Positions 41,011 through 50,231 of a stretch of DNA of 64,000 nucleotides are shown in pieces. A model generated the notes under the pieces. The model did no database searches, had not been told where the DNA came from, and saw nothing but the letters and a program-made list of their open reading frames with translations. Position numbers and translations under genes: made by a program. Source of the DNA: Methanothrix harundinacea (GTDB taxonomy: Archaea > Halobacteriota > Methanosarcinia > Methanotrichales > Methanotrichaceae); assembly GCA_002506535.1 (NCBI GenBank), contig DAXT01000018.1:1-64000 (forward strand), written 5' to 3'. How positions within the stretch are numbered: the stretch's first letter is position 1; the number at the start of each line of letters is the position of its first letter.

Positions 41011-42252
41011 TCAAGTTGAATATTTCGTCAATTCTCTCGCTTTCTGTTCAGCAGGGTCGATCACCTTCTCTTTAAGGTTGGAAAGTAACATTTCTTGATC
41101 ATCATAGAGATACAAATCTAAAACCTGGTCTTTGCGCTTGATGTGATCAAACAAACTATATTCGTAATCCGTTCTGAGCATTAAGGGCTGAACCGGCACG
41201 GATGGAAGTTTTTCTACGAAATGCGCTAATTCTGCGGGGACGCTCCTGGGAGCAGTTATGTCTGCTATGACGAATCTAGACATGTGGGCCAAGGTGGAAA
41301 CTGTCTCTACCAGATCTCGGTGGGCTGGCTTCTCGAAATCAAATAGAACAGGTATATAGTCGCGCCGTCTCAGCTCGTCCCGGATGGCGTCGAGCACGGC
41401 CTTTCGTTTGGGGGGGTTGAAAGGACCAAGGATCAAAACCAACTTGGTGGTGATCGTGTCAATGGCGTACCGGATCTTTTTGCTATTTAGTAGTAAGTGG
41501 ATAAACTGGGCGACTTCGAGGTTGTCTACGGTTATATCTGGTGAACTTAACCAGAATGCCTCATCGAAGTGACTGATAAAGAGATTAGATTGGTCCTTTG
41601 GTTCCCCTTTTATCCCCCAGGCGGATATCCCATAAACCCTACAATTTCTGAAGATGGCCCCGTCCAACGTTGTGCCGGTCAGCTGAGCATACTCAAGGTT
41701 GGCACCTTCAAGGTTGGCATTCTTCAAAGATGCGTCTTCCAGATTTGCGCCCCTTAAATTTGTTCCAATCAAATTTGTGTCGTTTAAGCCCGCATGATGC
41801 AGGTTAGCACCCGTTAAAGACGCTCCGTTCAAGTTTGCCCATCTAAGATCTACGAGACTCAAGTTTGCACCTGTTAGGTTGGCTGAACGCAGATCAGCTC
41901 CAACAAGTTTCGCATTTAACAAGTACGCGTTTTTTAATCGAGCAGAGGCCAGATTCGCAAAAATGAGGTTTGCGCCATAAAGGTCTGCTCCCTCTAAATT
42001 GGGACCAATAATACTTACACTATTAAAGTTCGCTACACTCAAGTCAGCACAGCTCAGATTTGGTCTCACATTTGGATTTTCTTTGCGCCACTTGTTCCAA
42101 ATCTCTGGACCCTGCTTGAGAAGCTCGATATGCTCCAGATTTGCAGTTACTCTTGGAGTCCTGCTATGCCATAGATCTTGGACATGTGATGCATACTCAC
42201 GAATTCGAATATATTCCTCGTCTACCATGACCAACCCAATCCATCTCACCAT
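41011..42252 (-). CDS. Pentapeptide-repeat protein with C-terminal Rossmann-like domain
   Basis: The 413-residue protein has a short helical start, then about 28 five-residue repeats of A(D/N)Lxx type between residues 70 and 215, which fold as a right-handed square beta-helix. The C-terminal 160 residues form an alpha/beta domain: KLVLILGPFNPPKRKAVLD, IPVLFDFEKP, FVIADITAPRSVPAEL and PVQPLML (each in part). The strand-turn-helix pattern resembles TIR-like or other nucleotide-binding sensor domains, often joined to pentapeptide repeats. A TATA-like AAATATAAAAAAC at about 42270-42282 lies just before the ATG at 42252; the ATG at 42228 is also possible. The gene is distinctly AT-richer than its neighbours. 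Confidence 0.75.
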   Translation of the reverse strand: MVRWIGLVMVDEEYIRIREYASHVQDLWHSRTPRVTANLEHIELLKQGPEIWNKWRKENPNVRPNLSCADLSVANFNSVSIIGPNLEGADLYGANLIFANLASARLKNAYLLNAKLVGADLRSANLTGANLSLVDLRWANLNGASLTGANLHHAGLNDTNLIGTNLRGANLEDASLKNANLEGANLEYAQLTGTTLDGAIFRNCRVYGISAWGIKGEPKDQSNLFISHFDEAFWLSSPDITVDNLEVAQFIHLLLNSKKIRYAIDTITTKLVLILGPFNPPKRKAVLDAIRDELRRRDYIPVLFDFEKPAHRDLVETVSTLAHMSRFVIADITAPRSVPAELAHFVEKLPSVPVQPLMLRTDYEYSLFDHIKRKDQVLDLYLYDDQEMLLSNLKEKVIDPAEQKARELTKYST

Positions 42253-42440
42253 CTTAACCTTAAAGAAGTTTTTTATATTTAATTGGCCTTAAAGAGTGTA
42301 AATATAAACCGATCTCCATGCCTCCTCCATCGATCACGAAAAAATGTTAATATCTTGGTGCTGAAAAATTGATCAGACATATGAGGCCCATAAGTTCAAC
42401 ATTAGGGTGAGTTCCTCATTTCTCAGGGGGTTAGACGCTG

Positions 42441-44027
42441 ATGAAAAGGATTTTGGCTCATTCTATCGTTCTCGTGATCATCCTTTTATCACTCACGACA
42501 ACCGCCGCCGGAGCGCCTGCATCGCTCGATAAGACCGCCTCGGAGCTGGCCGTCGCCGCGCCGTCGAGGACCGCCGACGCCAGAGCCGTGATATATCCCT
42601 GTCATTTCGAGGTGAGGGTCACGGACGAGGAGACTGGTGATCCGATCCGGGGCGTCGCCGTCACCTTCATCAGGGACGACGATCGGCGCGCCTGGGCGGC
42701 GACGACCGGAAGCTCCGGGAGCTTTCGGGTGGCGGTCCCGGAGGGGAGCTATTCGTACATAGCGACCCACAGGGACTACATCATGGAGTCGAGCAGCCCG
42801 GAGCTCGTCAGCGTCCGCGCCCCCTACACTCGAAGGGTTCGCGGCGCGGGCGGTATCGTCCGGGAGATCACCGTCACCAGCGAGAGCACGAGGTTGATCG
42901 ACGTCGGGATGGAGCCCCGGCCCCGGGACGTCCTCCTCGTCACGACCAGCCTCTTGAGGGAGACGGCAGCCCTCGAAGGCGCCGTCGAGAGGTACGTCGA
43001 GACCGTCGGCAGGACCGACGGCCTCGTCGCACGGTACATCGTCCTCGACTCGATGGAGTGCTTGAGAGGATACGGCGTCCGGGCGGCCGATCCAGCCGAC
43101 TGGCACGAGATCAGGAACGCCCTGGAGGCGATCTGCGAGGAGACGGGACCCGCCTACATAATCCTCCTGGGGGGAGAGGCTGTCGTCCCGAGGCCGGAGA
43201 TCGTCACCATCGACGGCACCATCTGGTACCTCCCGACCGACGCCTGGTACGTCGACTTCGACAACGACGGGATCGTCGATGAGGGGTTCGTCGCGAGCAG
43301 GCTCCCCGACCTCTCGACAGACTCCTCGGGGATAGTCTCGGCCCTGGAGACCGCCATCGACCTTCACGAATCCGGCGGGTATGGATTGAGCCCCGAGGTC
43401 TGGTTCAGCACCAGGTGCTGGCACTCCCCGCCGATCGGCCTCGGGGACGCCTGCGATGAGGGCGACGCCTCCTGTGGCCCCTGCCGGGCAACGCCCCCTT
43501 ACGGGGTCTGTGACGCCTGCAGCATGAGAGAAGAGACCTTCGACCTGATATCGGAAAGCGACTACGTCGTCTTCATGGGCCACGGAAGCCCCGACTCCTT
43601 CTCTACCAACGATCGCGTCCCGATATTCAGGGTCGAGAACGTCGAGGAAGTGGATCTCGCAACGAACCACCCGGTGATAACCGGCTACGTCTCCTGCAAC
43701 ACCGGCCTTCTGTACCGGGATCGGCCGAGCTTCGGGACGGAGTTTTTGCGGGCGGGGGCCGCGGCATTCGTCGCGAGGAACACGGAGCAGGGGACTCCCA
43801 GCCACTTCGCCGCCCGCTTCCCGGATTACATATCCGGGACCGGGCCCCAGGGGACCTACCGGATCGGGGACGCCCTCTTCGAGCTGATGCGGGAGTCGGT
43901 CTTGAGGGCGGGCGATTCTGAGAAGCCAGCCGCAGCCCAGCTCTGCATCTACGGCGACCCCACCCTCAAGAGAAACCCGCGAGAGATGCTCGTCTTTTCA
44001 AGGCCCGCCATGACGGCGATAAGGTGA
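42441..44027 (+). CDS. Secreted gingipain-like (C25) cysteine peptidase
   Basis: The 528-residue protein starts with a signal peptide (MKRILAHSIVLVIILLSL, cleavage near AGA). Residues about 50-135 look like a carboxypeptidase-regulatory/Ig-like domain (FEVRVTDEETGDPIRGVAV in part). The peptidase domain follows: VVFMGHGSPDSF near residue 380 carries the catalytic His, and VSCNTGLL near residue 418 carries the Cys, the order seen in clan CD family C25. Several C-x2-C pairs between (about 350-368) may be disulfides or metal sites. It is likely to act outside the cell. GGGGGTTAG lies before the ATG at 42441. Confidence 0.8.
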   Translation: MKRILAHSIVLVIILLSLTTTAAGAPASLDKTASELAVAAPSRTADARAVIYPCHFEVRVTDEETGDPIRGVAVTFIRDDDRRAWAATTGSSGSFRVAVPEGSYSYIATHRDYIMESSSPELVSVRAPYTRRVRGAGGIVREITVTSESTRLIDVGMEPRPRDVLLVTTSLLRETAALEGAVERYVETVGRTDGLVARYIVLDSMECLRGYGVRAADPADWHEIRNALEAICEETGPAYIILLGGEAVVPRPEIVTIDGTIWYLPTDAWYVDFDNDGIVDEGFVASRLPDLSTDSSGIVSALETAIDLHESGGYGLSPEVWFSTRCWHSPPIGLGDACDEGDASCGPCRATPPYGVCDACSMREETFDLISESDYVVFMGHGSPDSFSTNDRVPIFRVENVEEVDLATNHPVITGYVSCNTGLLYRDRPSFGTEFLRAGAAAFVARNTEQGTPSHFAARFPDYISGTGPQGTYRIGDALFELMRESVLRAGDSEKPAAAQLCIYGDPTLKRNPREMLVFSRPAMTAIR

Positions 44028-44049
44028 GGCAAGACCTGATGAGAGCAAA

Positions 44050-44094
44050 CTTCATGTGAAGGGCGGAGCTTCTCTTTTCGTCCCTCACATGAAG
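44050..44094. terminator. Hairpin between convergent C25 peptidase and polymerase genes
   Basis: CTTCATGTGA (44050-44059) pairs exactly with TCACATGAAG (44085-44094); GGG/CCC extends the stem. The right arm includes the stop codon of the minus-strand polymerase gene. The element lies between two convergent stops and can end both transcripts. Confidence 0.6.
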
Positions 44095-47000
44095 TCCGCA
44101 AGCCCCATCTGCTTCGACTTGTCGTTGTGGAATAGGGAGTCGATGTCCATCTTGATCAGCTCGAGCCTCTGCTTGGTGTAGTCGTCGACCCCGAACTCCT
44201 CGGCGACCTTAATCGAGACCTCCAGGTACTTTCTGACGCTCCCTTCGTGGACGGTGAGGATGACCCGCCCGCCGCAGTTGGGACAGACGTCGGATAGGAG
44301 GGGCCTCCTGTACTTCGCCCCGCACTTGACGCAGCGGACCTTCTGCCGGGAGAAGGCCCGGAGGTTTCCTATCAGGTCCGGGAGGAAGTGGGAGTTGATC
44401 ACCCTCGTCGCCACGTCCCTCTCGTCGACGGCCCGGATCGACCTCGCCAGAGCGAGCTGGGCGTCCATCTTCTCCACCATCGTCCCCAGGGTCTTGTAGG
44501 CGCTGTTCTTCGGCCCCGCGGCGATGTCGTCGGTGTCGTGGGTGAAGGAGAAGCCGCAGTACTGTCCGTCGGTCCCGAGCCTCTTCGATACCAGGTCGAT
44601 CATCCCCTCTACATCCTTCGGCGACGCGCCGGTGAGGGTCGCCCGGTAGAACTCCAGGGGGTATTCGGACGGCAGGTCGAGGTTGTGGGCCTCGCCGTCC
44701 ACCTCCGAGGGGTCGAGCCTGGTGGTCATCACCAGAGGCGCATCCATCTTCCCGCCCCTCCTCTCCGGGAGGTACGACATCGAGAAGTTGAGGAGGGCGT
44801 CCAGGAGGAGCATGACGCAGTCCTCGTCTCCGTCGCAGTTCCTCCTCTTGGCGGCGTGGAAGAAGGGGTGGCCGAATCCGGCGGAGGCGGAGGTGTAGCC
44901 GATGAGACGGCATAAGACCCCGGCGGAGGTGTGGGGGGCGAGCCCCATCAGAAGTGAGCCGATGAGATCGTTGGGGATCTCTGCGTTGTAGAACCTCTCA
45001 AGTCCGTAGAACTTCTCCAGCTCCTCGTCGACGAACTTCGCCACCTTCAGGAGATATTCGCCGCCGTCGAAGGAGAGGACGACGTCCTGGACCAGAAGCT
45101 CCAGGATCTGCTCGTCGTCGACAAGGGGATCGCCATAGATATCCTCGGCATAGCCGAGCTCCCGGAGTCTGGAGACGTCGGCGTGGACCTCCCTCGGCCG
45201 GAAATGGGTGAGCGGGAGGTCCGTCAGGTCGTACCTCACCGTCCCGTCCTTGAATATGTAGACGCCGTGCTTCGCCCGCAGGACCCCCTTCTCCAGGCTC
45301 TCGGGGGTCTTGTCCCGGGAGGTTAGGCCGAGGACCCCTCTCACCAGCTCCGGCTCCCTTTCGTGGAGGTGGTCGAGGGCCCGGGAGTAGAGGTCCCTGA
45401 CGTCGAGCTTCATGGTGGCGGCGGCGGTGGTGGGCTTTGCGCACCGGGGACACTTCTCCGCCCCCGGCTGGTGGCAGACGGGGCACGCCCTTTTGAGAAG
45501 GGTGTGGCTCCCGCATCCGCAGAGGAACTCGTGGGTTTCTGCACCGCACTTAGGACAGTATCTATTTCCGATGGAGGTCTCTATGATCCCGTGCCTGCCG
45601 TTTCCGACATGGTTTTTGGCGCACTCCCCCACCGACCGGCTTTTCCCACCGGCGTCGCCGGTGGGGAAGAGGACATGGGGCGGAGGCCTCATCTCCCGCT
45701 TGTCCGACTTCTCGGGCCGCCCCATCCTGGAGCCGACCCTGGTGGGGGCCCTCGCCATCACTTTTATGCCGGCGGCCCGGTTTACCAGATCGAGGGCGGT
45801 CCTCGGCGCTGTCGCACCCTCTCCTTCGATTTCACCTGAGGCGCTGCCGCCGACCGATTGCTCCTCGACCCCCCATCCCAGCTCTCCAGGGATCTCCCGG
45901 AGGCTCAGCCCCTCGAAATCGATCCCGAGGCAGAGGAGAAAGGGGACGGGGTCGGTGACGATGACCATTCCATCCCTAACTTTATGCAATACGAGAAGGG
46001 CCTCCAGCTCCTCCTTCACCGACGGCGGAAGAAGGAGGGAGCCGTCCCTAATCTCCCCGACGGAGGAGACGGTCTCCCTCAGCCGGAGGTACCCTTCAGG
46101 GGAGAGGTCGTGCCAGAGGTGGGTGTAGGCCGGGTGGAGGGGAACGCCCCACCGACGGGAGATCTCTATCGACTCTTCGCCGGAAGGCGCCTCTAGCCCC
46201 GCGGGGTCGCCCCCTGCCTCGAGAAGCTCCGCCGCCCACCACTCAAAGCAGTAGGATGCGGGAGCCAGGGTCCTGTTGTTCTCAAGAAAGTCGCCGAAGC
46301 TGATGAGAACCTCGCCGACGTCGATGATTCTCGCCACCTCTCCGCTCATCAGGACCGCCTCCTCGGCGGAGTCGATCCGGACGAGGTCGCCGTTCTTGAG
46401 CCTCACCGTCGGCCCCTCTATGCTGGAGACCGGGGAGACCGCCGCCGCCTTCCCCGGAAGCTCCACCTTCACCTGGGTCCCGGCGGCGAGAAAGTCCCGC
46501 AGGAGGATCATGGAAGCGGGGCAAAACCCCGCGGCTGCAAGGCCGGTGTTGCGGGACCTGCCGTACCTGAGCCGAAAACCCCCCGGGCGGTGGGGGTGGC
46601 AGAAGACCGGCCTTCCGGCGATGATGTCCCGGAGGAACTTCTCTCCAGAAGCGGAGCCGTCCTTCTTTCCGCCGCTGGCGAGCTCGTCGAGCCAGTCCCA
46701 CCCCTCGATCCCGAGTTTCGTTACGTGCTTTTTCAGCTTCGGCCTCTTGAGGGCGATCCCCTCGGCGGAGACGAGGGCGACCCCGCCCCTGACCCGGTTC
46801 GTCTCGATCCTCTCGAGGTCTCGATAGCCTGAGACCTCCTCCTCCTCCGTCGGCTCCCCCTCGATGCAGATGGGGCAGTTTCGTACGAGGGTCCTTATCT
46901 CCTCGTCGGAAGGGACGTACTGAAGCCCCGCCACCCGCCGGTAGAGGCCGATCTCCTCTACGTACCTCTCCACCTCCTCGGCCCTCGGCTTGTAGCGGTC

Positions 47001-47498
47001 TATACCCACCCCCCGCCGGACGTAGTCGGCGACGAGGACGCTGAGAGCCTGGGCGGTGCCTCCGGCGCTCCGAATGGGCCCGGCGTAGTAGACCTTGAGA
47101 TAATCGGTGCCGTCGTCGTTTTTGCCCAGGTCCACTTTAGCGATCCCCTCGATGGGGGCTGCGACGACCCCCTCGGTGAGGAGGGCGACGGAGGTCCGGA
47201 TGGCGCTCTCGATCGCCTCGATCTTCGTCGAAAAACTGCCTATCCTTCCTGCGGCGAAGTCGGAGCCTATGGCCAGGGCCGCCTCCTCCCGGCTCATCCC
47301 CTCCCCCTCCAGCTCTCTGACCCTCTTTGCCACCCCCTCGATCCCGATGAGCTTCTCGACCCTCTCCGCCAGGTCGACGGCCGTCGGAACCTCCACCGAG
47401 AGGCTCGGATCTTTCCCCTGGCTGCGGGCTTTGGCGGCGATCTCCATCTCCCGGGCGAGCCCCCCCTCCAGAGCTTCGAAGTAATCGGAGGTCTTCAA
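44085..47498 (-). CDS. polC: DNA polymerase II (family D) large subunit DP2
   Basis: The 1137-residue catalytic subunit of the archaeal replicative polymerase D. The NCDGDEDCVMLLLDALLNFS-type active-site segment is near residue 889, with the two catalytic Asp residues. A cysteine-rich zinc region lies around 640-690 (CPKCGAETHEFLCGCG, CPVCHQPG, CPRCAKPT), and a second zinc ribbon near 1085-1105 (CVKCGAKYRR, VCPNCGG). No intein is present. Translation starts at a TTG (47498) that overlaps the stop of the PPC-domain gene. The small subunit gene is not in the window. Confidence 0.97.
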   Translation of the reverse strand: MKTSDYFEALEGGLAREMEIAAKARSQGKDPSLSVEVPTAVDLAERVEKLIGIEGVAKRVRELEGEGMSREEAALAIGSDFAAGRIGSFSTKIEAIESAIRTSVALLTEGVVAAPIEGIAKVDLGKNDDGTDYLKVYYAGPIRSAGGTAQALSVLVADYVRRGVGIDRYKPRAEEVERYVEEIGLYRRVAGLQYVPSDEEIRTLVRNCPICIEGEPTEEEEVSGYRDLERIETNRVRGGVALVSAEGIALKRPKLKKHVTKLGIEGWDWLDELASGGKKDGSASGEKFLRDIIAGRPVFCHPHRPGGFRLRYGRSRNTGLAAAGFCPASMILLRDFLAAGTQVKVELPGKAAAVSPVSSIEGPTVRLKNGDLVRIDSAEEAVLMSGEVARIIDVGEVLISFGDFLENNRTLAPASYCFEWWAAELLEAGGDPAGLEAPSGEESIEISRRWGVPLHPAYTHLWHDLSPEGYLRLRETVSSVGEIRDGSLLLPPSVKEELEALLVLHKVRDGMVIVTDPVPFLLCLGIDFEGLSLREIPGELGWGVEEQSVGGSASGEIEGEGATAPRTALDLVNRAAGIKVMARAPTRVGSRMGRPEKSDKREMRPPPHVLFPTGDAGGKSRSVGECAKNHVGNGRHGIIETSIGNRYCPKCGAETHEFLCGCGSHTLLKRACPVCHQPGAEKCPRCAKPTTAAATMKLDVRDLYSRALDHLHEREPELVRGVLGLTSRDKTPESLEKGVLRAKHGVYIFKDGTVRYDLTDLPLTHFRPREVHADVSRLRELGYAEDIYGDPLVDDEQILELLVQDVVLSFDGGEYLLKVAKFVDEELEKFYGLERFYNAEIPNDLIGSLLMGLAPHTSAGVLCRLIGYTSASAGFGHPFFHAAKRRNCDGDEDCVMLLLDALLNFSMSYLPERRGGKMDAPLVMTTRLDPSEVDGEAHNLDLPSEYPLEFYRATLTGASPKDVEGMIDLVSKRLGTDGQYCGFSFTHDTDDIAAGPKNSAYKTLGTMVEKMDAQLALARSIRAVDERDVATRVINSHFLPDLIGNLRAFSRQKVRCVKCGAKYRRPLLSDVCPNCGGRVILTVHEGSVRKYLEVSIKVAEEFGVDDYTKQRLELIKMDIDSLFHNDKSKQMGLADFM

Positions 47499-47941
47499 AC
47501 CCCGTCCCTCCAGAGGAACAGATCGGTGACGGGGTCGAGGCTCCTCGACGGAGGCCGCCCCAGAAGCTCCTGGATGGAGACCTCGGCGGCGAAGACCGTC
47601 CCGCGGTTCAGGTGGCCGCCTCTGACCATCCCTTGGGAATCGGCGAGGGTCGCGTGGGCGTGGAGAAAGGGTCGACCGTCTCTGATGCTGACGTTTCCGG
47701 TGAGGTTTGCGATCTCTATGGGGCGGTCTATCTCCACCGTCCTGTACTCGTGGGCCTCCTGGTCGTAGTAGCCGATTGCAGCATCCTTCAGCGCTCCTAT
47801 CCCTGAGACCATCCCAGCCTCTACCCCCAGGGATTCGGCCAGGGCTGTGATAGAGGCGACGATCTCAGAGCCGTGATCGAGGCCGAAGAGAAAGTACCTT
47901 CCAGGCTTTAGTTCGTAGACCGCCGACAGAGAAGACCCCAC
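47495..47941 (-). CDS. PPC (DUF296)-domain protein
   Basis: A 148-residue single-domain protein of the plant-and-prokaryote-conserved (PCC/PPC) family. It shows GLDHGSEIVASITALAES, AGMVSGIGALKDAAIGYYD (in part), LTGNVSI, LHAHATLAD and GGHL, where the histidines can bind metal in the trimeric fold. In plants the domain sits in AT-hook proteins; prokaryotic forms have unclear roles, possibly ligand or nucleotide sensing. The stop overlaps the start of the polymerase large subunit gene, so the two are translationally coupled. The start appears to be a GTG at 47941. Confidence 0.88.
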   Translation of the reverse strand: MGSSLSAVYELKPGRYFLFGLDHGSEIVASITALAESLGVEAGMVSGIGALKDAAIGYYDQEAHEYRTVEIDRPIEIANLTGNVSIRDGRPFLHAHATLADSQGMVRGGHLNRGTVFAAEVSIQELLGRPPSRSLDPVTDLFLWRDGV

Positions 47942-47996
47942 CTACCTCGTCAGAGGTGGAACCTCTCGATTGAAAAAGGATGTGGTGGATCGACCA

Positions 47997-48983
47997 TCAT
48001 CTTAAGCTCTCAAGAAACTCGGAGACATTACTGCAGCCTCTCCTCCTGGCCAACCTCTTCATCTCCCGCATCATCCCGGAGCCGTACTGCATCGCCTTCT
48101 TCTCGCGATGGGCGATCTCTGCAGGCAGGTGCCGGGCCGCCACCTCCCGAAGCGGCTTCTTTCTGACCCCACCCCTCACCTTCTCCTCCGGCGGGATCCC
48201 TCGCGCCGCCCTCACCACCCTGACGTCCAGGTAGGGGAGAGAAAAAAGGGCGCCGAAGAGGCCGGCCACCGCCTGGTCCCGGGCCGCCTGGGCCGGAAGG
48301 CCGAGGAAGTCACGATCGAGGTCCTGGCCGAGGGTCTCGGTCTCCAGGTATCGGGCGTAGCCGCCGAAGAGCTCGTCGGCCCCCTGCCCCGCCAGGATCC
48401 TCTCGTACCCGTGATCCTTCGCCCATTCCGCGACAAAGTAGAGGGTGGCGGCGATGGAACCGTCAACGGGGTCTGCCCTGGGGATTACGGCTAAGACCTC
48501 GGTGAGGGCATCCTCGATCCTTCCGGGGTCGATCACCGCCTCCTCCAGGGATAGGTCGAGCTCTTGGGCAACCTCCCGAGCCCGCCTGAGATCATGGGAT
48601 CCCTCGACCCCCGCGACGACGCACTCTCTCCCGGCCAGGGCCGCCACCAGGGCGGAATCGACGCCTCCTGATAGGGCGACGACCGCCCCATCCCTTCGAA
48701 GAAGGACGGCGGTCTTTATGGCTGCTGCAAGGTCCGAGGCCGGAGGATCTGGATCGACGACTCCAACCACCTCGCCATCGCGGACGACGGATCCCGCAGG
48801 GCAGTCGCCGGGGACGATCCCGAAACGGTCCCGGGCCGAGAAGCCGTCCCATCGGAGGAAAAACTCGCCGCCGAATCTGGAGACTATCTGTGGCCCCTCC
48901 TGGACTAGATCGAAGACCTCCGACCCAGAGAGCCTTCTGCCATCCACTTCGACCCATCCCTTCAGCTCAAAGCCGCCTTCCAT
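47997..48983 (-). CDS. Asparagine synthase-like ATP-dependent amidotransferase (synthetase domain)
   Basis: The 328-residue protein has the PP-loop AVVALSGGVDSALVAAL (about residue 105) and LAGQGADELFGGYARYL (about 200) of asparagine synthase C-terminal domains. The N-terminal 90 residues are a shortened, degenerate version of the glutaminase-type half with no starting catalytic Cys, so ammonia would have to come from elsewhere or another nucleophile is used. Such short forms are known in archaea and their substrate is not settled. It follows the PPC gene in the same direction but with its own ribosome site (GGAGGGTA). Confidence 0.82.
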   Translation of the reverse strand: MEGGFELKGWVEVDGRRLSGSEVFDLVQEGPQIVSRFGGEFFLRWDGFSARDRFGIVPGDCPAGSVVRDGEVVGVVDPDPPASDLAAAIKTAVLLRRDGAVVALSGGVDSALVAALAGRECVVAGVEGSHDLRRAREVAQELDLSLEEAVIDPGRIEDALTEVLAVIPRADPVDGSIAATLYFVAEWAKDHGYERILAGQGADELFGGYARYLETETLGQDLDRDFLGLPAQAARDQAVAGLFGALFSLPYLDVRVVRAARGIPPEEKVRGGVRKKPLREVAARHLPAEIAHREKKAMQYGSGMMREMKRLARRRGCSNVSEFLESLR

Positions 48984-49009
48984 CCGATAGGCTTTACCCT
49001 CCAGGCCGT

Positions 49010-50053
49010 TTATAAGGCTGCGCCCTCGGGATAGACATGAGAGATCCCCTCCATCTCCATATCGAAGTACCTCCGATATATCTCCTCATGGACGGCCCTC
49101 GGGTCGATATCTTCGAAGAGGTGAGGGTGGAACCATCGGGCGTAGTAGAGCATGTTCACCACCTCCGCAAGGCCGCTGGCCATGTTTATGTCGACGACGT
49201 AGACCCGGCCGGCCTTGACGGCGTCGATCTCGGCGAAGCCCGCAAGGGCAATGATCTCGTCCCTCTTCCCCGCCATCTCCTCGGGGGTGGGGGTCGACCC
49301 CCGATACTGGGAAGATGGCATCGAGTAGACGATAACCTCGGGGTTTCTCTCTATCACCCACTCCATATCGACGTGAGGGACCTTCCCTAAAAGATCCTCC
49401 GCCAGATTATTTCCCCCCGCAGCCACGATCCTATCGTGCCCCGTCGATTCGCAGCTGGCGGTCCAGTCGAAGTGGCCCATCGACATGAAGTAGACCCCCG
49501 GCCTCTCATCCTTCGAAATCCCGACGGTCCTGCTGAGGACTACGTCGGAATACCCTCCGACGAAGGTCATCATCTCCCGGGCCTCTTCCTCCCTATCCAG
49601 GATCAGCCCCAGACCCTCGATCATGGGCACGAGGGTATCGATGGATAGCGCCCGGTACCTGAGGACGGGGACGCCGTAGCCGGCAAGCTGCTCCTCATGC
49701 TCTATCGAAAACAGGCCCCCGGTCTTCGCTATCACCAGGTCCGGGCCTAGCTCCATGATCCTCTCGACGTCCGCCTCCCGCCCGGACCTGCCGACCCGCT
49801 CCTTCTCAAGGAGGGCAGGCGGGATGGTGCAGTCATCGGAGAGGCCGACGAGCCGGTGGGGCTCGTCGAGGGCGTATATCACCTCCGCCGCTGCAGGGGT
49901 GAGGCAGACGATCCTTTCGGGGGATTGGGACACCGAAACCGTCCTCCCCTCTTCGTCGGTGATATCGACCTGCGGCCCGAGGCTGTCGCCCTGGGAGAGG
50001 GACGGCGCGGAGAGGAGCGCCAGGGAGAGAAATATCAACAGGGTTCTCTTCAT
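49010..50053 (-). CDS. ABC transporter substrate-binding protein (iron/cobalamin type)
   Basis: The 347-residue protein has an export signal (MKRTLLIFLSLALLSAPSLS) and the two-lobed binding-protein fold PF01497: RIVCLTPAAAEVIYAL, then LGPDLVIAKTGGL and PEVIVYSMPSS. A second-half segment reads RVYVVDINMAS. Such proteins capture ferric siderophores, haem or cobalamin (FepB/BtuF type). No permease or ATPase gene follows directly, so the rest of the transporter is elsewhere. The upstream region holds an inverted TTAACCAAA/TTTGGTTAA pair that may be a metal-regulator site. Confidence 0.87.
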   Translation of the reverse strand: MKRTLLIFLSLALLSAPSLSQGDSLGPQVDITDEEGRTVSVSQSPERIVCLTPAAAEVIYALDEPHRLVGLSDDCTIPPALLEKERVGRSGREADVERIMELGPDLVIAKTGGLFSIEHEEQLAGYGVPVLRYRALSIDTLVPMIEGLGLILDREEEAREMMTFVGGYSDVVLSRTVGISKDERPGVYFMSMGHFDWTASCESTGHDRIVAAGGNNLAEDLLGKVPHVDMEWVIERNPEVIVYSMPSSQYRGSTPTPEEMAGKRDEIIALAGFAEIDAVKAGRVYVVDINMASGLAEVVNMLYYARWFHPHLFEDIDPRAVHEEIYRRYFDMEMEGISHVYPEGAAL

Positions 50054-50083
50054 ATAGAAACACCTTCAGCAACTAATCTTGTC

Positions 50084-50132
50084 TTAACCAAAATATGCTT
50101 GTTCAATGGTAGTTAAAATAACCTTTGGTTAA
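50084..50132. promoter_or_regulatory. Inverted repeat TTAACCAAA/TTTGGTTAA before the binding-protein gene
   Basis: TTAACCAAA (50084-50092) and TTTGGTTAA (50124-50132) are exact reverse complements 31 bases apart. They flank AT-rich, TATA-like sequence. This is a plausible pair of operator half-sites for an iron- or cobalamin-responsive regulator, shown here only as sequence. Confidence 0.45.
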
Positions 50133-50231
50133 TTCAACCTGTTTTGTTTAATTGTGTGCCTCAGCCACGAGATCTCGATAAAATAGAAAAAAAGGTGGGC
50201 TGCAAAAATTGGCCGCCCCGGGCGATCATGG

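Noticed and set aside
42489..43805. 438-residue minus-strand frame opposite the C25 peptidase
   Set aside because: The plus-strand gene has a signal peptide and catalytic motifs; the opposite frame is Asp/Gly/Val-rich with no family pattern.
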